Notes: generated from the letters alone by a model not told the origin. A stretch of DNA of 64,000 nt from Flavobacterium sp. N2270 (GCF_025947225.1 NZ_CP110005.1:1364001-1428000); one strand, 5' to 3'; numbered from the stretch's first letter, positions 53,302 through 62,989 are shown. Translations and numbers: made by a program.

Positions 53302-54939
53302 ATGATTACAGTAAACGATATTGCAGTAGAATTTGGTGGAACTACACTTTTTAGTGAAGTAACTTTTGCCATTAATGAAAATGATAAAATTGCCTTAATG
53401 GGTAAAAATGGAGCAGGTAAATCTACGCTGCTTAAAATTGTTGCAGGTCAAAATAAACCCACTCGTGGAAATATTTCGGCACCAAAAGAAGCTGTAATTG
53501 CTTATTTGCCTCAGCATTTGTTGGCAAATGATGATTGTACGGTTATGGAAGAAACTTCAAAAGCGTTTGCTGAGGTTTTAGACATGAAAAAGGAAATTGA
53601 TGAAATTAACGAACAATTAACGATTCGTACCGATTATGAAAGTGATGCATACATGAAATTGATTGAGCGCGTTTCTGAACTTTCTGAAAAATACTATGCT
53701 ATTGAAGAAGTTAACTATGAAGCAGAAGTTGAAAAAGTATTAAAAGGCTTAGGTTTTGAACGTAAAGATTTGAGTCGTTCTACAAGTGAGTTTTCTGGAG
53801 GTTGGAGAATGCGAATTGAATTGGCAAAAATCTTATTAAAGAAACCCGATTTGATTCTATTGGATGAGCCAACCAATCACTTGGATATGGACAGTATTCA
53901 ATGGTTAGAAGATTTCTTAGTTAATCAAGCCAAAGCGGTTATGGTAATTTCGCACGATAGAGCATTTGTAGATAATATTACCAATCGTACTATTGAAGTT
54001 ACAATGGGAAGAATTTATGATTACAAAGCCAAATATTCTCATTATTTAGAATTAAGAAAAGACAGACGTGTGCACCAGCAAAAAGCATACGATGAACAAC
54101 AAAAGTTTATTGCAGAAAATCAAGCTTTTATTGATCGTTTTAGAGGTACTTTCTCAAAAACAGAATCGGTGCAATCTAGAGTAAAAATGTTGGAAAAAAT
54201 TGTTCCAATTGAAGTGGATGAAGTAGATAACTCGGCTTTAAAGTTGAAATTTCCACCTTCAGTGCGTTCTGGTCAATATCCAGTTGTAGTGAAAGATTTG
54301 CATAAAAGCTATGGTGATAAAGTTATTTTTAAAGACGCTAACATTGTAATTGAAAGAGGAGAAAAAGTTGCTTTTGTAGGAAAAAATGGAGAAGGAAAAT
54401 CGACTATGATTAAGGCGATTATGAAAGAAATTGAAATCAATAGCGGTAGTGTAGAAATTGGTCACAACGCACAAATTGGTTATTTTGCTCAAAATCAAGC
54501 TTCATTATTAGATGAAAACGGAACTATTTTTGAAACCATAGACAGAATTGCGGTTGGTGATATTCGTACCCAAATTAAAAACATTTTAGGAGCGTTCATG
54601 TTCCAAGGTGATGATATTCAGAAAAAAGTAAAAGTACTTTCTGGTGGAGAAAAAACGCGTTTGGCAATGATAAAATTATTGCTAGAACCCGTTAACTTAT
54701 TGATTTTGGATGAACCTTCTAATCACCTAGACATGAAAACGAAAGACATCATTAAAGATGCGTTACGTGATTTTGACGGAACATTAATATTAGTATCTCA
54801 CGATAGAGATTTCTTAGACGGATTGGCTACAAAAGTTTTCGAATTTAAAGACAAAAGAGTTGTAGAACATTTTGAAGACTTGAATGGTTTCTTAGCCAAT
54901 AAGAAAATGGAAAGCATGCGAGAATTAGAGAAGAAGTAA
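53302..54939 (+). CDS. ABC-F family ATPase
   Basis: 545 residues with two ABC domains and no membrane part. Walker A motifs GKNGAGKST (34-42) and GKNGEGKST; signatures FSGGWRMRIELA and LSGGEKTRLAM; Walker B LILLDEPTNHLDM and LLILDEPSNHLDM. The linker between the domains carries RGTFSKTESVQSRVKMLEKI. ABC-F proteins act on ribosomes, either in translation control or antibiotic protection; subgroup cannot be set here. Promoter and terminator flank a single-gene unit. Confidence 0.94.
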   Translation: MITVNDIAVEFGGTTLFSEVTFAINENDKIALMGKNGAGKSTLLKIVAGQNKPTRGNISAPKEAVIAYLPQHLLANDDCTVMEETSKAFAEVLDMKKEIDEINEQLTIRTDYESDAYMKLIERVSELSEKYYAIEEVNYEAEVEKVLKGLGFERKDLSRSTSEFSGGWRMRIELAKILLKKPDLILLDEPTNHLDMDSIQWLEDFLVNQAKAVMVISHDRAFVDNITNRTIEVTMGRIYDYKAKYSHYLELRKDRRVHQQKAYDEQQKFIAENQAFIDRFRGTFSKTESVQSRVKMLEKIVPIEVDEVDNSALKLKFPPSVRSGQYPVVVKDLHKSYGDKVIFKDANIVIERGEKVAFVGKNGEGKSTMIKAIMKEIEINSGSVEIGHNAQIGYFAQNQASLLDENGTIFETIDRIAVGDIRTQIKNILGAFMFQGDDIQKKVKVLSGGEKTRLAMIKLLLEPVNLLILDEPSNHLDMKTKDIIKDALRDFDGTLILVSHDRDFLDGLATKVFEFKDKRVVEHFEDLNGFLANKKMESMRELEKK

Positions 54940-54954
54940 TTGATATTTAAGTAT

Positions 54955-54981
54955 AAAAAAGCTCCAAATTGGAGCTTTTTT
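54955..54981. terminator. Bidirectional terminator after the ABC-F gene
   Basis: AAAAAAGCTCCAA (54955-54967) and TTGGAGCTTTTTT (54969-54981) form a 13-bp inverted repeat, between convergent genes. Confidence 0.88.
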
Positions 54982-54990
54982 ATTGTAAGA

Positions 54991-55440
54991 TTATTTCTTT
55001 ATTCCTTTTTCAATTTCTTTAAAGTAACTGATTAAAGCAGTTTGTTGCGCTTCATCTAAAACGGCTTCTTTATGAAGTATAGTGTAGCTCGATAGCGGCA
55101 TTTCACCCTTTTCAATCATTTCATAACTTTCTTCTAATTTATGCGCTTGTTTTTTTGCTGAATAATTTCCAAATTCAGAAAAATTTAAATGTTCTTTTCC
55201 TTCTTCAATATGATTCTTTACAAACCACCCAACAGGTTGCACATAAGTATATGCAGGATAAACACTTTGGTTTGAATGACAATCATAACACGAAGCTTTT
55301 ATTTGCGTAGCAATTTCTGGAGATGTGTTGTTCATTACAAGAAAATCTAGTTTTTCATCCGCAACCGGATTCGTTTTATCAATTTGAAAAAATTGAATTG
55401 CAACAAGAACGACTAATAGACCAATAAGTATTTTTTTCAT
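54991..55440 (-). CDS. Haem-binding domain protein (Haem_bd)
   Basis: 149 residues. N-terminal membrane anchor (about 3-19), then a periplasmic c-type haem motif Cys51-Tyr-Asp-Cys54-His55, with SNQSVYPAYTYVQPVGWFVKNHIEEGKEHLNFSEF typical of the Haem_bd family. Likely an electron-transfer or sensor protein. Single gene. Confidence 0.9.
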   Translation of the reverse strand: MKKILIGLLVVLVAIQFFQIDKTNPVADEKLDFLVMNNTSPEIATQIKASCYDCHSNQSVYPAYTYVQPVGWFVKNHIEEGKEHLNFSEFGNYSAKKQAHKLEESYEMIEKGEMPLSSYTILHKEAVLDEAQQTALISYFKEIEKGIKK

Positions 55441-55495
55441 GACAGTAGAATTTGTAATAAAAGTAGTGATTTGTTTTATTTCTACAAACTCAAAT

Positions 55496-56626
55496 CTATT
55501 TTACTTTTGCGCCACCCCATTCAACAAGTGTAAAACCTTTTCGTTCTGTTTTTGTTAAAATTTGTTCATTAATTGTGGTGAATTCTTCTAAACCATAATA
55601 TTCCATGTAAACTCTAATAGAAGTTTCAGGTTTAGGATTTACATTTAGTTTTGCAATTTCATTACATGCATCATTTATCCTAAAATGAATAAAGTTGTAT
55701 TCATTCTGTTCTAAAATGGGTAGCCAGAATTGAATAAATTCATTTGTTTCTTGGTTGTTTAAACCAATATGTTCCAGTTTTTCAATAAAAAAAGCAGTTA
55801 AATTTTCTTTAGAAATTACAAATCCGTCTTTGTATTGATAATGTTCTTCTGGTAATTGAACATCAGCATCCCAAAATAAAGAAGAGTAATTACGTTTCGT
55901 TTTGATATCAAATAGTTGTCCGCTAGGTTCTGCGATTACTTTCCAGTTTTTATCATATTTTGGAAAAGTAGTAAGTAATTTTCCGTTAACATTTAATGTT
56001 AGAGTAATTTCTGTTTTTTGAATTGGATATAAATAAATTACAGGTTTTCTATAAATGTTACCTTCAGGTACAGGAACAGCTTTTAAAGAGAAATCTAGTT
56101 TTTTTTCATTAGTAATTAAAACTTTTTTAATTTCATAACCCATTTTTGATATTTGTAAAACATCGTTTTTTCTTGCTTCTATGCTATAATTTCCTAAACT
56201 ATCAGAAGTTGCGACAGTTTTAGCATTTAGGTTCATTATTATAGCGTCTTTAATTGGTACTTCTTCACAATCGACTATTTTTCCTGTAATTGTATTTATT
56301 TTTCCTTTTGTATTTGGTAAATAGGTTTCAGCATAAAGCAGATATAGCTTTGAGAGTTCTTTCTTAGAAATGTTTTTGGTTGTGACTTCAATTACACCAT
56401 TTTGACCTTTATCTCCATATTTTAGAATTCCTTTATCTCCTTTTAAAACAGTAACACTTTCAATGTTTTTTGGGTCCATTTTTAGCGCTTCTTCATTAAC
56501 TAATACATCGTTTAAAACAAATAATGTTTTTTGTTTTTCATTAATTTTCCAACCTGAGTTTTTGTCTTGAGAAAACAAAGTGGTTATTGAAAAAAATATA
56601 AATAGTATTGGTGTTACTTTTTTCAT
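55496..56626 (-). CDS. Secreted protein with TonB-plug-like and carboxypeptidase-regulatory-like segments
   Basis: 376 residues, signal peptide 1-19 (LFSQ). Residues about 33-88 resemble the start of a TonB receptor plug (VLNDVLVNEEALKMDPKNIESVTVLKG, GDKGQNGVIEVTTKN); about 115-180 form a carboxypeptidase-regulatory-like repeat (ITGKIVDCEEVPIKDAIIM). The rest is beta-rich. No barrel follows, so it is not a transporter. Last gene of the sigma/anti-sigma unit, 6 bases after the anti-sigma-like gene. Confidence 0.75.
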   Translation of the reverse strand: MKKVTPILFIFFSITTLFSQDKNSGWKINEKQKTLFVLNDVLVNEEALKMDPKNIESVTVLKGDKGILKYGDKGQNGVIEVTTKNISKKELSKLYLLYAETYLPNTKGKINTITGKIVDCEEVPIKDAIIMNLNAKTVATSDSLGNYSIEARKNDVLQISKMGYEIKKVLITNEKKLDFSLKAVPVPEGNIYRKPVIYLYPIQKTEITLTLNVNGKLLTTFPKYDKNWKVIAEPSGQLFDIKTKRNYSSLFWDADVQLPEEHYQYKDGFVISKENLTAFFIEKLEHIGLNNQETNEFIQFWLPILEQNEYNFIHFRINDACNEIAKLNVNPKPETSIRVYMEYYGLEEFTTINEQILTKTERKGFTLVEWGGAKVK

Positions 56627-56632
56627 TGTGTT

Positions 56633-57598
56633 TTATTTCTTTGGTTTACCGTCTTTAGTAGTTATAATTACCACACCTTTTTTGCCTTTATCACCATATT
56701 CTTTTTCAGCATCTGCTTCTTGTAAGATTACGGTTTTAATGATGTTTTGTTTGGTTAGAGGCGCATAAGGACTTGTTGGGTTTGGCCCAAAAAGTTCTTG
56801 TTCAGAATATTGAACGCCGTTAATAATATATAATGGTTCTTTTAATACTATGATAGAATCCAATTGCGAACTGCTAATATTTCGAAGTTCTTTTTCGTTA
56901 CTTGCTTCGCCATCTATAACTATTAGAGGAGCCGATTTTTTAGTTTGTGGAGTTTCATTTGAAGCTTCAATATCAAATTGCTCACGTTTTATTCCTTTTG
57001 CAGTTGCATATTTTGGGCTATTGGTTGATGCGGCATTAAAATAACCTCTAGATGTTAGTTCTTCTTCGTGATTTTTTCCAAACGGAATTAGTTCAATTTG
57101 TTCTTTAACTGCAACTTTGTCTTTTTTGTCAGCTCTTACATATGTCACAATTTCATCGTCATTTAAAATGTTGATTTCTTCTGGGTAAATTGTGGTTTTC
57201 TTTTTAATAGGATTAGTAGTTACTACAGTTTCACTACTTGGTTTATTGATTTGGTTGTCCAAAATTACATCAGCTTCTTCTGAACTAATAATTTGATTTT
57301 CTCGAGTTTCTACTAAAACTTCATTGCTTTCTAAAGGTTCTATTTTAGTTTCGTTTACAATTGTAGTCTTGTTTACTGTTTCAGTAGTTGTGTAAAATTG
57401 ATACCCAATTGTTCCAACCAATACTATTGAAGCAGCAACTGCTATTTTTTTCCAGTTTGAAGTTTCTTTTTTAGCCACATTAGTGTCTAATTTTTCTTCT
57501 ACACGTGCCCAAATTTTATCCATTCCTGGAAAGTCTTTTTGCTCAGCGTTTTCAGCTGCGTGTTTTATTTTGTTATATAATGTATCTTCTGTTCCCAT
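56633..57598 (-). CDS. Anti-sigma-factor-like membrane protein with TonB-plug-like C-terminus
   Basis: 321 residues. The cytoplasmic N-terminus (1-66) has DTLYNKIKHAAENAEQKDFPGMDKIW, the usual sigma-binding style for this phylum; one membrane helix at about 68-86; then a low-complexity periplasmic part and a segment (about 225-318) with SQLDSIIVLKEPLYIINGV and KEYGDKGKKGVVIITTKDG that resembles a receptor plug. It starts 3 bases after the sigma gene and probably holds that sigma factor at the membrane. Confidence 0.78.
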   Translation of the reverse strand: MGTEDTLYNKIKHAAENAEQKDFPGMDKIWARVEEKLDTNVAKKETSNWKKIAVAASIVLVGTIGYQFYTTTETVNKTTIVNETKIEPLESNEVLVETRENQIISSEEADVILDNQINKPSSETVVTTNPIKKKTTIYPEEINILNDDEIVTYVRADKKDKVAVKEQIELIPFGKNHEEELTSRGYFNAASTNSPKYATAKGIKREQFDIEASNETPQTKKSAPLIVIDGEASNEKELRNISSSQLDSIIVLKEPLYIINGVQYSEQELFGPNPTSPYAPLTKQNIIKTVILQEADAEKEYGDKGKKGVVIITTKDGKPKK

Positions 57599-57601
57599 GA
57601 C

Positions 57602-58135
57602 TTATTTTGCTTTTTGATAGTAAAAAGTGTTTACCAATTCTTTTAATTTGCTTTTTGAAGCATTTAATTGCGATTTTGAAGTGCCTTCTGAAATTCCGAG
57701 TTGTTCGGCAATTTCTTTGTGGCTGAATCCTTCAATGACAAATAAACTGAAAATAGTTCGGCAACCTTCTGGAATATAATTTAAGAAATTTAGTAAATCA
57801 GCTTCTTCTAGTTCGGTAACTTCATCAGCTAAAGGTTGGTTGCTGTAACTTACTTCATCAATATACAAATTGAAGTTGATGTTTTTCTTCAGTTGTAATA
57901 AACATAAGTTTACTGTTATTTTTCGCGCCCAAGCTTCAAAAGCATAATCTTCTTTTAATTGCTCTATTTTGGTAAAGATGGTATAAAAAGCATCTGCCAT
58001 TACTTCTTCTATATCTTCTTCCTTTTTAAGGTATCTCTTGCAGGTATAATACAACTTAGAACCCATTTGCTCATATAATAAGCGCTGGCCTTCTCTTTGT
58101 TGTTTTCTACAAGCTTGTATAATTTTTACATCCAT
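57602..58135 (-). CDS. ECF RNA polymerase sigma factor
   Basis: 177 residues. Region 2 (about 18-85: GSKLYYTCKRYLKKEEDIEEVMADAFYTIF, WARKITVNLCL) and region 4 (about 118-172: IPEGCRTIFSLFVIEGFSHKEIAEQLGISEGTSKSQL). The adjacent membrane protein is the probable anti-sigma factor. Regulon unknown. Confidence 0.93.
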   Translation of the reverse strand: MDVKIIQACRKQQREGQRLLYEQMGSKLYYTCKRYLKKEEDIEEVMADAFYTIFTKIEQLKEDYAFEAWARKITVNLCLLQLKKNINFNLYIDEVSYSNQPLADEVTELEEADLLNFLNYIPEGCRTIFSLFVIEGFSHKEIAEQLGISEGTSKSQLNASKSKLKELVNTFYYQKAK

Positions 58136-58240
58136 TGTATGCTTTGCTTTCTTATATAGAGATTAAAAATTGGAAAAAGGTTGGGACGACCTTAAAATAT
58201 TTTTTTAAAATTAAGTATATTTACTCAAACGCAATGCCAA

Positions 58241-59119
58241 ATGAAAAATATTTCTATAGATTCTCTAAAAGTTTCAAGTACAATAAAGCTTGCTGATTTT
58301 CCGACTTTAATTGATGTAGCTACTTCTGAAAAGAAGAAAGAAAAGGAGTTACAAAAAATTAGAGAAAAGCTAAGTAAAATTCAAGATATGATGTATGCAC
58401 ATAATAAATATAGTGTGCTTATTTGTCTACAAGGAATGGATACTGCAGGAAAAGACAGTTTAATAAGAGAAGTTTTTAAAGAATTTAATGCCCGTGGAGT
58501 TGTGGTACATAGTTTTAAAACGCCAAATACTAATGAACTAGAGCACGATTTTTTATGGCGTCATTATTTGGCTTTGCCCGAAAAAGGAAAATTTTCCGTT
58601 TTTAATAGAACACACTATGAAAATGTATTGATTACAAGAGTTCATCCTGAATATATTGTAAATGAAAATATTCCTGGTATTGATAAAGTTGATGATATTA
58701 CTCCAGAATTTTGGGAAAACAGATTTGAAAGCATTAATGCATTTGAAAAGCATGTTGCTTCAAATGGGGTTATTATTTTGAAATTCTTTTTGCATTTAAG
58801 TAAAGAAGAACAACGTCAACGATTATTACGTCGTTTAGAAAAAGAAAAGCACAATTGGAAATTTTCTCCAGCCGATTTAAAAGAAAGACTACTTTGGGAA
58901 GATTATCAAAATTGTTATGAAGAAGCGATTAATAAAACTTCAAAACCTCATGCGCCTTGGTTAATTATTCCTGCCGATAATAAAGAAACCGCACGTTATT
59001 TAGTTGCTAAATCTATTTTAGAAGAATTAGAGAAATATGAATTTCATTATCCAGAGTTAGATCAGGAAATTCAGGATAATATAAAAATGTATCACGACAA
59101 GTTAGCAAGTGAAAAGTAG
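58241..59119 (+). CDS. Polyphosphate kinase 2 family protein
   Basis: 292 residues. Walker A GMDTAGKD (65-72), the lid residues and substrate motif FNRTHYENVLITRVHP, and RLLRRLEKEKHNWKFSPADLKERLLWEDY match PPK2-type nucleotide kinases, which use polyphosphate to phosphorylate nucleotides. Class within PPK2 (AMP or ADP use) not determined. DUF421 gene follows 12 bases downstream. Confidence 0.92.
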   Translation: MKNISIDSLKVSSTIKLADFPTLIDVATSEKKKEKELQKIREKLSKIQDMMYAHNKYSVLICLQGMDTAGKDSLIREVFKEFNARGVVVHSFKTPNTNELEHDFLWRHYLALPEKGKFSVFNRTHYENVLITRVHPEYIVNENIPGIDKVDDITPEFWENRFESINAFEKHVASNGVIILKFFLHLSKEEQRQRLLRRLEKEKHNWKFSPADLKERLLWEDYQNCYEEAINKTSKPHAPWLIIPADNKETARYLVAKSILEELEKYEFHYPELDQEIQDNIKMYHDKLASEK

Positions 59120-59131
59120 AATTCAATTAAG

Positions 59132-59647
59132 ATGGAAAATTATTTAGACATTATTTTTAGAAGTATTTCGGTTTATTTGTTTTTGGTAATTGTATTACGT
59201 TTTTTTGGTAAAAAAGAACTTTCTCAATTAAACACTTCAGATGTTATACTTGTCCTTTTATTGAGTAACTCTGTTCAAAATGCTATGGTTGGTAATAATT
59301 CTTCCTTGTTAGGCGGTTTACTTGCAGCAACTTCTTTATTTTTAATTAACTTTATTTTTAAGAAAATAGTAGTAAAATCAGCATTTTTCAAGCAGTTGAT
59401 TAGTGACAAACCAGAAATTTTAATTCATAATGGTGTAATTGAGTTTAAGACTTTAGCAAGATTAGGTATCACTTCTGAGGAACTACAAGAATCGATGCGA
59501 GAACACGGAATTCAGTTTTATAAAGATGTTAAATTGGCTATTTTTGAAATTGATGGTAATATTAGTTTTATCTCTGGTGAGAATTCAAATTTAAAAAGAA
59601 GTGTTCACAAGAGAAAAATTCGTAAAAATTTAGGTAATTTAAATTGA
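59132..59647 (+). CDS. DUF421 (YetF-type) membrane protein
   Basis: 171 residues: three membrane helices (about 8-25, 38-55, 60-80), then a cytoplasmic or outer domain with KPEILIHNGVIEFKTLARLGITSEEL and AIFEIDGNISFIS, the DUF421/DUF1657 pattern. Shorter than the Bacillus relatives. Function unknown. Probably co-transcribed with the PPK2 gene. Confidence 0.88.
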   Translation: MENYLDIIFRSISVYLFLVIVLRFFGKKELSQLNTSDVILVLLLSNSVQNAMVGNNSSLLGGLLAATSLFLINFIFKKIVVKSAFFKQLISDKPEILIHNGVIEFKTLARLGITSEELQESMREHGIQFYKDVKLAIFEIDGNISFISGENSNLKRSVHKRKIRKNLGNLN

Positions 59648-59703
59648 AATATTAGGTTATGGATTACTCATTAACTAAGACCTATTACGTTTAAAAAAAT
59701 GTC

Positions 59704-59711
59704 TACCTTTG
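59704..59711 (+). promoter_or_regulatory. Probable -7 promoter element of the MATE gene
   Basis: TACCTTTG matches TAnnTTTG and lies 19 bases before the ATG at 59731. Confidence 0.55.
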
Positions 59712-59730
59712 CAACCAAATTGCAAAAAAA

Positions 59731-61116
59731 ATGACTTTATCTACTTACACAAAAGAGTTTTCTTATAATTTAAGACTGGCCTATCCTATTATTTTAGGAA
59801 TGTTAGGTCATACGGTTGTAGGAATTGTAGATAATATCATGGTTGGTAAATTGGGACCAACTGAATTAGCTGCTGTTTCTCTAGGAAATAGTTTTGTGTT
59901 CATTGCTATGTCGTTAGGAATTGGTTTTTCTACTGCTATTACGCCACTTGTTGCTGAAGCAGATGGAAGAAAAGATGTTGAAGGTGGAAGAAGTGTATTT
60001 CATCACGGATTGTATTTATGTACGATTTTAGGAGCTGCTTTATTTGTGATTATATTTTGTTCAAAGCCACTTATTTCTTTCATGGGTCAGCCCGAAAATG
60101 TGGTGGAATTGGCAAAACCTTATTTAGATATAGTTGCTTTTTCGTTAATTCCATTAATTATGTTTCAAGCGTATAAGCAATTTGCCGATGGAATGAGCGA
60201 AACGAAACTATCTATGTGGGCAACTATAATTGCAAATATTGTAAATGTAGTCTTGAATTATTTATTGATTTACGGAATTTGGTTTTTCCCAGAATTAGGA
60301 ATCGTAGGTGCTGCCATTGGAACTATCGTTTCGCGATTTGTAATGTTAGGTTACATGCATTATATGATGAATTTAAGAGAACGTTTTCATCCGTACTTTA
60401 AAGGATTCAGCTTAAAAGAAATCAAAAAATCAGTCAATATTCAAATCATAAAATTAGGAACACCATCGGCAATGCAAATGTTTTTTGAAGTTGCCTTGTT
60501 TACTGGTGCCATTTGGCTTTCAGGACGATTAGGAACCACGAGTCAAGCTGCCAATCAAGTTGCATTGAGTTTAGCTTCCTTTACGTTTATGTTTGCCATG
60601 GGATTAAGTGTTGCGGCAATGATTAGAGTAGCCAACCAAAAAGGATTAGAAGATTATAAACAATTGCGTTTAGTTGCGGTTTCCATTTTCTTATTAGGCG
60701 GAATTATGGCCGTTGGGTTTGCTTTAGTATTTATGTTGTTTCATGTAGAGTTACCAAAACTTTTTGTTGACATGAAAGATGCTTCAACGTTGGCAGAAAA
60801 TACAGAAGTAGTGACTATTGCGGCACAATTATTATTAGTTGCTGCCGTTTTTCAAATATCCGATAGTTTACAAGTTGTTGCACTAGGAGCTTTACGTGGA
60901 TTACAAGATGTAAAAATTCCTATGTACATGACATTTGTAGCCTATTGGATTGTAGGATTTCCTATTTCTATTTACTTAGGGCTCTATACTTCATTAGGAG
61001 CATCAGGAATATGGATTGGGCTTTTAGCCGGATTAACTACTGCATCTGTTTTATTATTTATCCGATTTAATTATCTTACCAAAAAAATGATTAAAACTCA
61101 AGATCAAGCTCAATAG
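59731..61116 (+). CDS. MATE-family efflux transporter
   Basis: 461 residues, twelve membrane helices. The MATE pattern is seen in LAYPIILGMLGHTVVGIVDNIMVGKLGPTELAAVSLGNS and in the second half with KLGTPSAMQMFFEVALFTGAIWLSGRLGT. It expels cationic compounds using an ion gradient, probably sodium or protons; substrate unknown. It has its own promoter. Confidence 0.94.
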   Translation: MTLSTYTKEFSYNLRLAYPIILGMLGHTVVGIVDNIMVGKLGPTELAAVSLGNSFVFIAMSLGIGFSTAITPLVAEADGRKDVEGGRSVFHHGLYLCTILGAALFVIIFCSKPLISFMGQPENVVELAKPYLDIVAFSLIPLIMFQAYKQFADGMSETKLSMWATIIANIVNVVLNYLLIYGIWFFPELGIVGAAIGTIVSRFVMLGYMHYMMNLRERFHPYFKGFSLKEIKKSVNIQIIKLGTPSAMQMFFEVALFTGAIWLSGRLGTTSQAANQVALSLASFTFMFAMGLSVAAMIRVANQKGLEDYKQLRLVAVSIFLLGGIMAVGFALVFMLFHVELPKLFVDMKDASTLAENTEVVTIAAQLLLVAAVFQISDSLQVVALGALRGLQDVKIPMYMTFVAYWIVGFPISIYLGLYTSLGASGIWIGLLAGLTTASVLLFIRFNYLTKKMIKTQDQAQ

Positions 61117-61178
61117 TAAAAATAAAGATCAAGTTAAAGAAATAAACGAATACACAAATAATCAAATAAATATAGAAT

Positions 61179-61409
61179 ATGAACTTACCAAAATTTGTAA
61201 TAGGCGATAATACTGACTTTCCAGAAGATATATTTGTAATCCACTTAGATTTTCCCCAATTTATCATTAACTTAAAAGATGATGAGGTTGAGTTTTTAGA
61301 AGATATTTCTGCAGAAGACGAAAGGGAATTAGAAACAGAAATGGAACATTTAATTACGCTTGCAGAAGAATTCTACGATAGAGAAATGGAACGTTACGAG
61401 AAGGCTTAG
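61179..61409 (+). CDS. Small acidic conserved hypothetical protein
   Basis: 76 residues with a strong excess of Asp and Glu (IGDNTDFPEDIFVIHLDFPQF, then DISAEDERELETEMEHL) and no membrane part. I recognise the type as a conserved flavobacterial protein without known function. It is 62 bases downstream of the MATE gene and in the same direction. Confidence 0.7.
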   Translation: MNLPKFVIGDNTDFPEDIFVIHLDFPQFIINLKDDEVEFLEDISAEDERELETEMEHLITLAEEFYDREMERYEKA

Positions 61410-61437
61410 TTAGTTTTTAGTTACGAGTAGTTACTTT

Positions 61438-61809
61438 ATGAAGACTTACCAAGAGAAATGTTTGATTAATCAAATAAAGTTTTATTGTAGTGAATTAGTT
61501 GATTTTAATTCAAAACTTGAAGTTAGAACTTTAAAAGTATACAAACATAAAAGAATAAAAGGTTTATTAAAATATAAAAAATTCTATCTCTATCTAATTG
61601 AAAATGATTGGTTGAATTATAGAGAAAGTTGTTTAGATGTTTTTTTAATTAGTGATTTGATTATCAAAAAAGATTTCATTGGAGTTGTCGAAACTCAATA
61701 TTTGTCAAATGGTTTAACAGAAGAAAAATTGATTGAATTTTATAAAATTAGTAGATTTTGGAAAAAGTTTTTAATTTCAAAATATAATTCAATAGCGACT
61801 AATTACTAA
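61438..61809 (+). CDS. Orphan hypothetical protein
   Basis: 123 residues, rich in Lys, Tyr and Ile (YKHKRIKGLLKYKKFYLYLIE), with no membrane helix or motif I recognise. The upstream gap (61403-61437) contains GTTA-rich heptad-like repeats. It is convergent with meaB. It may be strain-specific. Confidence 0.55.
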   Translation: MKTYQEKCLINQIKFYCSELVDFNSKLEVRTLKVYKHKRIKGLLKYKKFYLYLIENDWLNYRESCLDVFLISDLIIKKDFIGVVETQYLSNGLTEEKLIEFYKISRFWKKFLISKYNSIATNY

Positions 61810-61823
61810 TCACTTTTCCCTGT

Positions 61824-62912
61824 TTACTCTTTCCCAAAATACTTTTCCAATAAAATTTGAGCGGCTGCAAAAGGTGAAACTTCATTATTTTGCACCGCTT
61901 TTTTGTTTTCTTCAAGAAGCGTTATAATTTCAGGATGGTTATAAAAATGTGTTTTTAATTGCTCGTTAATGGTTTCCATCATCCAAAATTGGTTTTGCTC
62001 TTGGCGTTTGTTTTGAAAATGATGGTTTCCTTTTGCTAATTCAAAATAGTCGGTTATCAATTGCCAAACGTTGTCAATTCCGTTTTTTTCAATAGCGCTA
62101 CAAGTGGTTACTTTTGGCATCCAACCGCTTTTTTTAGCAGGAAACATGTGTAAAGCTCTATTAAATTCAGTTTTAGCTAATTTCGCTTTTGCCATATTAT
62201 CCCCGTCGGCTTTATTAATTACAATAGCGTCTGCCATTTCCATAATACCACGTTTAATACCTTGTAATTCATCGCCTGCACCAGCAATTTTCAATAATAA
62301 AAAGAAATCCACCATACTGTGAACAGCAGTTTCACTTTGGCCGACGCCAACGGTTTCAATAATAATCGTATCAAAACCACAAGCTTCACATAAAATAATG
62401 GCTTCACGTGTTTTACGAGCCACGCCGCCTAAACTATCTCCAGAAGCACTTGGACGAATAAACGCATTTTCATCTTTTACCAATTCTTCCATTCGGGTTT
62501 TATCTCCCAAAATACTACCATGACTAATAGAACTACTTGGGTCAACCGCTAAAACAGCCACTTTTTTTCCTAAAGACGTTAAATGTTTTCCAAAAGCTTC
62601 AATAAACGTACTTTTTCCAACACCAGGAACGCCAGTAATTCCTATTCGGACTGATTTATTAGCATGTGGTAAACATCCTTGTATAACTTCGGTTGCTTTT
62701 TCTAAATGTGAAATATTAGTGCTTTCTACTAAAGTTATAGCGCGACTCAAAGCGGTTTTGTCACCTTTTAAAATAGCATCAATTAATTCAGTTGCGGAAG
62801 GTTGTTTTCTTCTAAATTGCTGAATTTGTTTTGCAACAGCATTACTCACCGCTTCGGGTTGGTTAATGCCGTTTACTTCTGATAAAGCCGATTTGTTTTT
62901 TGGTTCTTCCAA
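61824..62912 (-). CDS. meaB: Methylmalonyl-CoA mutase-associated GTPase MeaB
   Basis: 362 residues. G3E-type GTPase with Walker A GVPGVGKS (94-101), VLAVDPSSSISHGSILGDKTRM, IIIETVGVGQSE and the base-specific NKADGDN. It protects and repairs the adenosylcobalamin mutase; the mutase genes are in this window at 22.9-26.4 kb. Single gene, divergent from the AEC transporter. Confidence 0.95.
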   Translation of the reverse strand: MEEPKNKSALSEVNGINQPEAVSNAVAKQIQQFRRKQPSATELIDAILKGDKTALSRAITLVESTNISHLEKATEVIQGCLPHANKSVRIGITGVPGVGKSTFIEAFGKHLTSLGKKVAVLAVDPSSSISHGSILGDKTRMEELVKDENAFIRPSASGDSLGGVARKTREAIILCEACGFDTIIIETVGVGQSETAVHSMVDFFLLLKIAGAGDELQGIKRGIMEMADAIVINKADGDNMAKAKLAKTEFNRALHMFPAKKSGWMPKVTTCSAIEKNGIDNVWQLITDYFELAKGNHHFQNKRQEQNQFWMMETINEQLKTHFYNHPEIITLLEENKKAVQNNEVSPFAAAQILLEKYFGKE

Positions 62913-62989
62913 AGTTTTTGAGTCTTTGTGTAAAAGTACGAAATTTTTGAAAAAATTAAACTTTCATTCTAATAATCAAATAATGCTTT

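Noticed and set aside
56580..56768. Plus-strand 62-codon frame across the 3' end of the anti-sigma-like gene and the 5' end of the next gene
   Set aside because: It lies antisense to two well-supported genes and has no motif.
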